A stretch of DNA of 64,000 nucleotides from an uncultured Alphaproteobacteria bacterium (GTDB lineage: Bacteria; Pseudomonadota; Alphaproteobacteria; Rhodobacterales; Rhodobacteraceae). How positions within the stretch are numbered: position 1 is the stretch's first letter; each line of letters starts with the position of its first letter. Positions 59,510 through 64,000 of the stretch are shown here, one piece after another. The notes under the pieces are model-generated. The model did no database searches. It saw only the letters and a list, made by a program, of their open reading frames with translations, and had not been told where the DNA came from. The stretch spans positions 1-64,000 of the forward strand of contig CAJXHI010000008.1 of the NCBI GenBank assembly GCA_913051655.1, written 5' to 3'. A program made the translations under genes and the position numbers.

Positions 59510-61146
59510 GAAGCATATCTCCAATTTACTGCTGTGTAACACTTTAGTCTGTCTTGTCGGCGAGGACAACTCTATCTCCTCTCGGCCCAGCCTCAAGGTG
59601 TCAAAAAGATTAAATTTTCAGAATACTAAGGACTTTCAAAAATTCGTTTTTGGATTATCCGACAGGTTGGTTTTTATTCTTAGGCGATGTTCATTCGCGA
59701 TGCTAGCTTGGCATATTGGAGGTTTTATCCCCAATGCACCCATAGCTCTTTAGATTTAATCTGGTTTCGAATGGTCTGTTCCCGAAGCGGTAAATTATTT
59801 TGATCGATAAAATCGGTCGGTTGCGGCGACTTTGACAAATATATATGCTTGCAATCCTGTTTCCTCCGAAATCTTTTCAACTTCATCCGGGGCTGGGGTC
59901 ACCTGACAACATGAAACTATATCATGTCTGAAGCGACCATACAGTAGCGGCAAGTAGTGATGTCGGCTTGAAATATCGCCTTGCAGATATCCGATTGGCA
60001 AATCAGGACGGCCGCTGTTGCAACTATGAGTGACTAAAGGCAACGCGACTTGATCAAGGCTTTGCAGGCGAAAAGCCTTTGGCCTTTTGTCAAGGATTTC
60101 CGGAGTAAATTCTATGGACCTTTCTCTGGGATCCGTTGGACACAGATTATAGAAAAGCGCTTCATACATAAGGAGTATCGTTTGCAGTATTCGTATGGAT
60201 TCAATGTACTTTGAGAATTTTTAAAAATTTAAATCAAACATGTTTTCAGTGCGATTTCTCGGTTTCTGTGTAATAGTTCGTACAGTTCTTAAGCGGAGCA
60301 CATCCCTGCGTCGCGTAAGGATCCGCTTGGTCAAGAAAAACTAAGGAAATGTCAGGGCGGTTATTAGAAATCAAATTGTCACTGTTAAAAACACAAAGGG
60401 TCCATTGGCAAGCCTTTCTTTGAAACGTAAGGTTTTGTTGCCATAGCAGTATGATTGCCTGAAAAGTTTATTCTAATGGCAAATAATTTATTCACCAAGA
60501 TGCTCTAAAATCGCTCTGTATCCTTGAGAAGAAACTTGTGACTTCTGCCAGAAGGAATGCTGGCTAGGTCTTCGCAACAAAGACCTAAAAAAATCTGTGC
60601 TGTTTTGTCGTAAAGAAGACAGTATTAGTACGGTTTTACACTAGAATTAAACGGCTTGAACTCGGAAGCCCAGTCATGCTCTTTCTCGAATCCTGCTGCA
60701 AGAAAAATCACTGAAAACATTGTTTTTAGTGACAAAAAATTGCGGCCGCCGACTAGCGGCTTTTACGCAAAAAAATTGCGGTATGGACTGTCATGCTTTT
60801 CGCCAGCTTATCCAGAATATCATGCACATCTCTGGAACTGACATTTTTCTCGATTGCTGAAAGGGTCTGTGCACATCTTTTCTCTCTGTATCGTCACCGG
60901 ATTAAACAGTTAAATTTGAAAACAAAAATTTAAAGTGAAACCCTACTTATTACTCGTATTCAATGACGCATCCATTAAAAAAGAAAGAGCAAATAAGTAA
61001 GGAAAACACAAGAGGCGGCCATCGGGAATATCAACAAATAGGGTGTGCAATTACAGACTACACAAATCATAGATATTTTCCTATAGTGGCGTAGGTTGTT
61101 ATAAGCAAACATCTACAGGCTATTAATTGAGGTAAAGGAAAAAACC
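59510..61146. other. Gene-poor 1.6-kb stretch
   Basis: No recognised gene. A minus-strand frame 59795..60169 (124 codons, MYEALFYNLCPTDPRERSIE...) stays open with protein-like composition, but it lacks a ribosome binding site and I cannot assign a family; it may be a decayed gene. The plus-strand 60656..60841 frame has no features. The right end carries the nrdR promoter. I see no NrdR-box pair that I can defend. Confidence 0.3.
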
Positions 61147-61617
61147 ATGCGCTGTCCATTTTGCGGAAATGTTGACACTCAGGTAAAAGATTCGCGTCCC
61201 GCGGAAGACCATGTAGCCATTCGCCGTAGACGGTTTTGTGCGGACTGTGGTGGGCGTTTTACAACCTATGAACGCGTGCAGTTACGCGATCTAGTAGTTG
61301 TCAAATCGAATGGTCGGCGCGAAGATTTCGATCGCGATAAACTTGAGCGCTCCATCCGAATCGCACTCCAAAAACGCCCCATAGAACATGATCGGATGGA
61401 AAAGATGATTTCTGGTATTGTGCGACGTCTGGAAAGTCTTGGGGAAACGGACATTGCTTCGAAAATGATCGGTGAAATTGTGATGGAATCCCTAGCGCGC
61501 ATAGACACGGTTGCCTATGTCAGATTTGCCAGTGTATACAAAAATTTCCAAGCCGCTGATGACTTTGATAAATTTGTCAGCGAACTCAGACCACCTGTTC
61601 CAGGCGAAGAAGAATAG
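61147..61617 (+). CDS. nrdR: Transcriptional repressor NrdR
   Basis: A 156-aa NrdR of standard length. The N-terminal zinc ribbon uses Cys3, Cys6, Cys31 and Cys34 ([20 protein letters not shown]), followed by an ATP-cone domain ([33 protein letters not shown]). It senses ATP/dATP and represses ribonucleotide reductase genes. The ribosome binding site is GAGGTAAAGG. ribD starts 9 bp after the stop, the usual alphaproteobacterial nrdR-ribD pair. Confidence 0.97.
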   Translation: MRCPFCGNVDTQVKDSRPAEDHVAIRRRRFCADCGGRFTTYERVQLRDLVVVKSNGRREDFDRDKLERSIRIALQKRPIEHDRMEKMISGIVRRLESLGETDIASKMIGEIVMESLARIDTVAYVRFASVYKNFQAADDFDKFVSELRPPVPGEEE

Positions 61618-61626
61618 CCATTTTCA

Positions 61627-62730
61627 ATGATTGAGGATCTCAGGTTCATGTCCTTGGCTTTGGCGCTTGGTCGGCGCGGCTTTGGACGTACCTGGCCAAA
61701 TCCCAGCGTCGGGTGCGTGATTGTGCGTGATGGACAGATTGTGGGTCGAGGGCGCACGGGAGATGGCGGTCGTCCACATGCCGAGATTGTGGCCCTGAAA
61801 CAAGCCGGGACACATGCTGAAGGGGCTACGGCTTACGTGACCTTAGAGCCGTGTTCACATTTTGGGAAAACGCCGCCGTGCTCTCAGGCACTGATAAAGG
61901 CAGGCATTGATCGTGTTGTTGGCGCGATGGATGATAGGGATCCACGCGTTAATGGCCAAGGCTTTGAGATGCTGCGCAAAGCTGGCGTAAAGGTCGTCAC
62001 GGGTATTGCGCGGGAAGAAGCCGAAGAAGATCATCGGGGTTTTTTCAACCGTCTTCTGAAAAATCGCCCATTCGTCACGTTAAAAATGGCGACTAGTTTC
62101 GATGGGCGTATCGCCACCGCGAGTGGCAAAAGTCAGTGGATCACAGCTCCACCCGCACGACGTGTTGTGCATGCATTTCGCGCCCGACATGATGCAGTCA
62201 TGATCGGCGGGAGAACGGCGCGCAAAGACAACCCTATGCTCAATGTCCGTGACCTTGGCATTGATCACAAAACTGTACGTGTAATTGTATCGCGCAAATT
62301 GGATATGCCTGAAAATAGCGCATTAGCCGAAAGCATCAAAGAGTTGCCGCTCTGGTTGTGCCATGGACCTGATGCGCCTGAAGAGCGCCTTCAGCGTTGG
62401 GTCGCACTAGGAGCAAAACTTATACCGTGCCGGCTAAAGGCACAAATGATCGACCTGGTGCATGCGATGCAAGGTCTTGCTGAACACGGTCTTACGCGGG
62501 TGTTTTGTGAAGGTGGAGGTACGCTTGCTGCCTCTCTCATCGGCGCACATTGCGTTGATGAATTGATCGGGTTTAACGCGGGGCTTTTGATTGGCGCCGA
62601 AGGGCAACCTTCTATCGGCACACTAGGTATTGAAAATCTCTCGGAAGCGCCGAATTTCAAATTAAAGAGTGTCCAGAAAATTGGTCCGGATATAATGCAC
62701 GTCTGGCAAAGCCAGACCCATTTTATTTAG
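61627..62730 (+). CDS. ribD: Bifunctional riboflavin deaminase/reductase
   Basis: A 367-aa RibD. The N-terminal deaminase has zinc ligands His51 (HAEIVAL, with catalytic Glu53), Cys76 and Cys85 (EPCSHFGKTPPC). The C-terminal reductase domain shows ATSFDGRIATASGKSQWIT, HDAVMIGGRTARKDNPMLNV and EGGGTLAASLIGAHCVDEL. It carries out the second and third steps of riboflavin synthesis. In an operon with nrdR. Flavin supply is relevant to the several flavoproteins in the window. Confidence 0.96.
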   Translation: MIEDLRFMSLALALGRRGFGRTWPNPSVGCVIVRDGQIVGRGRTGDGGRPHAEIVALKQAGTHAEGATAYVTLEPCSHFGKTPPCSQALIKAGIDRVVGAMDDRDPRVNGQGFEMLRKAGVKVVTGIAREEAEEDHRGFFNRLLKNRPFVTLKMATSFDGRIATASGKSQWITAPPARRVVHAFRARHDAVMIGGRTARKDNPMLNVRDLGIDHKTVRVIVSRKLDMPENSALAESIKELPLWLCHGPDAPEERLQRWVALGAKLIPCRLKAQMIDLVHAMQGLAEHGLTRVFCEGGGTLAASLIGAHCVDELIGFNAGLLIGAEGQPSIGTLGIENLSEAPNFKLKSVQKIGPDIMHVWQSQTHFI

Positions 62731-62876
62731 TCCGATAATACTAAGTATTTAGGACGGTATATAAAGCTTGAGTGGCACGTGGAATAGAATAAAAGCAAAA
62801 AATCATTCACGTTGTTCTACTAAGTTCTTTTAAGTGCAAGTCTTTTACATACGCCGAACACTTTTGATTTCCTTTC

Positions 62877-63992
62877 TCAGTCCGCAATACGTAAAGAGCC
62901 GGTCATAGATGCAATTGCTTTGCTCCATTTGGTGATTGGGGCTTCAGTAACGTAAACTGTATCTTGATCTCGAATTAAGAAGTCTCGTGCAGTAAAGATT
63001 CCATTTGGTTTGGTCAGGTTCAATACGTAGACTAACCGCTGACTTCCTTGCAAATCCTCGTGGCTAATAATTTGGTTTGAAACTTTTTCAGCCTCATCCC
63101 GAAACACGAATATTCCTGTAGGATCAGCAGTTGTAGTTGATAAACCACCAACCAAAGCGAGTGCTTCAATCGCCGAGATAGTCTGAGTTGGGAAAGGAAT
63201 GCGGCCTTGTAATGCGGTGGCTCCCAAAGAAGTAAAAGCACGTGTGTCCATCTCAACCAGGATACGATCTCCGCCTCGCAGCGCAATACCCATTTCAGGA
63301 TAATCATAAATATCTCGCAGCCAGACTTTTTCCCTCCGGACACCACGAAAAACAGTAACTTGCGCTAATTCCGGATCAATGGTGACACCACCCGATTTTG
63401 CGAGCATGGCGGATAAGGTACGCGTAGGGCGTTCGATAACGTATATGCCCTGACCTTGCACAGCACCGATTACAGACACCGTGGATCCGTCTCCAGCTGA
63501 TTTTGATACTTGTACCTGTGGGTCGGGGGTGTGATCCCGCAATCGACGCGTAATGACTTTGCGTATTGTGTCCAGATTATTGCCGGAGACTTTTATGCGT
63601 CCTGCATATGGCACAAAGATGTATCCATCATCATCTACTTGTACAGCGTCCAATTTTGCAGAATTATTTGCTTGCTTAGTTAACAAGCCATTATCGGTGT
63701 TTTCCCAAACTGCCAATCTTATTGCGTCGCCTGGTCGGATTAAGTCGGGTCCTTGTAAAGAGGTGTTTCGAAATTGTTTGGTAAAACCTAAGGCAGGAAC
63801 AGCACTGGTTGCGCGAGTTACACTAGCATTGACCTCCACAATATATGCATCCCCTTCCTCTTGAACGGATCCCGCAAAAATCTCAGATTTGTTAGGTCCT
63901 GTTCCCGGAAGATTACACGCAGACAAAATCTTTACGCACAACACTACTGCCGAAGCTGTCATAAACCTTTTTGAGACTGTCACTTCTTGCAT
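62877..63992 (-). CDS. Wza-type polysaccharide export lipoprotein
   Basis: A 371-aa polysaccharide biosynthesis/export protein. The N-terminus has a lipoprotein signal ending in the lipobox LSAC. The Poly_export domain shows LIRPGDAIRLAVWENTD and DDDGYIFVPYAGRIKVSG; SLBB-like repeats follow (VSVIGAVQGQGIYVIERPTRTLSAML, GGDRILVEMD). It should be an outer-membrane component of capsule or exopolysaccharide secretion. Its partners (Wzc, glycosyltransferases) would be upstream beyond the window's right edge. The start is ATG 63992, with the internal MTASAV Met as an alternative. Confidence 0.88.
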   Translation of the reverse strand: MQEVTVSKRFMTASAVVLCVKILSACNLPGTGPNKSEIFAGSVQEEGDAYIVEVNASVTRATSAVPALGFTKQFRNTSLQGPDLIRPGDAIRLAVWENTDNGLLTKQANNSAKLDAVQVDDDGYIFVPYAGRIKVSGNNLDTIRKVITRRLRDHTPDPQVQVSKSAGDGSTVSVIGAVQGQGIYVIERPTRTLSAMLAKSGGVTIDPELAQVTVFRGVRREKVWLRDIYDYPEMGIALRGGDRILVEMDTRAFTSLGATALQGRIPFPTQTISAIEALALVGGLSTTTADPTGIFVFRDEAEKVSNQIISHEDLQGSQRLVYVLNLTKPNGIFTARDFLIRDQDTVYVTEAPITKWSKAIASMTGSLRIAD

Positions 63993-64000
63993 TCCTGTTT

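Noticed and set aside
59510-59620. SAM riboswitch upstream of metY
   Set aside because: A GAGGA/TCCTC hairpin is present, but I could not find the conserved core of SAM-I, SAM-II or SAM/SAH classes.

Overview
The window looks like a chromosomal piece of a marine alphaproteobacterium of the Rhodobacteraceae (Roseobacter group). The evidence is gene content: AcnB, class II HMG-CoA reductase, a DMSP-lyase-type cupin, nrdR-ribD, a protocatechuate 4,5-cleavage cluster, and an Lrp gene divergent from hppD. Coding density is unusually low, about 70% by my count. The gaps hold recognisable gene corpses, mostly carrying in-frame stops at CGA>TGA or CAA>TAA-type positions plus a few frameshifts. I infer a lineage in genome decay, possibly host-associated. 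I found no tRNA, rRNA, CRISPR array or intact insertion sequence.

Layout. 0-8.9 kb: SDR (cut by the window edge), DUF2061 and GYD proteins, an EamA transporter, two tandem pseudogenes, a membrane class III cyclase and a D-threonine-aldolase-like enzyme. 8.9-20.2 kb: acnB, then a three-gene operon encoding a very large GltB-like glutamate synthase, a CysJ-like diflavin reductase and a HemS-like protein. 20.2-30 kb: a decayed, gene-poor region with integrase and phage-repressor remnants, adenine deaminase, a candidate small RNA and a DMSP-lyase-family cupin. 30.8-33.5 kb: HMG-CoA reductase and trmL.

33.5-45.8 kb is the most striking part. A complete protocatechuate 4,5-cleavage pathway (ligAB, ligC, ligI, ligU, ligK, galB) sits in two divergent operons around the corpse of their LysR regulator. 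An aldo/keto reductase follows, then a 1071-aa reductive dehalogenase fused to its own FMN/NAD/[2Fe-2S] reductase. I infer a route in which halogens are removed reductively from a hydroxylated aromatic acid, and the product enters meta-cleavage to pyruvate and oxaloacetate. The cobalamin nucleotide-loop genes cobS and cobT lie 4-5 kb downstream and could supply the dehalogenase cofactor.

45.9-64 kb: an M24 hydrolase, an APH-type kinase, a PfkB sugar kinase, cobS/cobT, a KefB-type antiporter, an Lrp regulator beside a dead hppD, a large GspL/GspC-like membrane protein, a dead SIMPL-domain gene, metY, nrdR-ribD and a Wza-type polysaccharide export lipoprotein.
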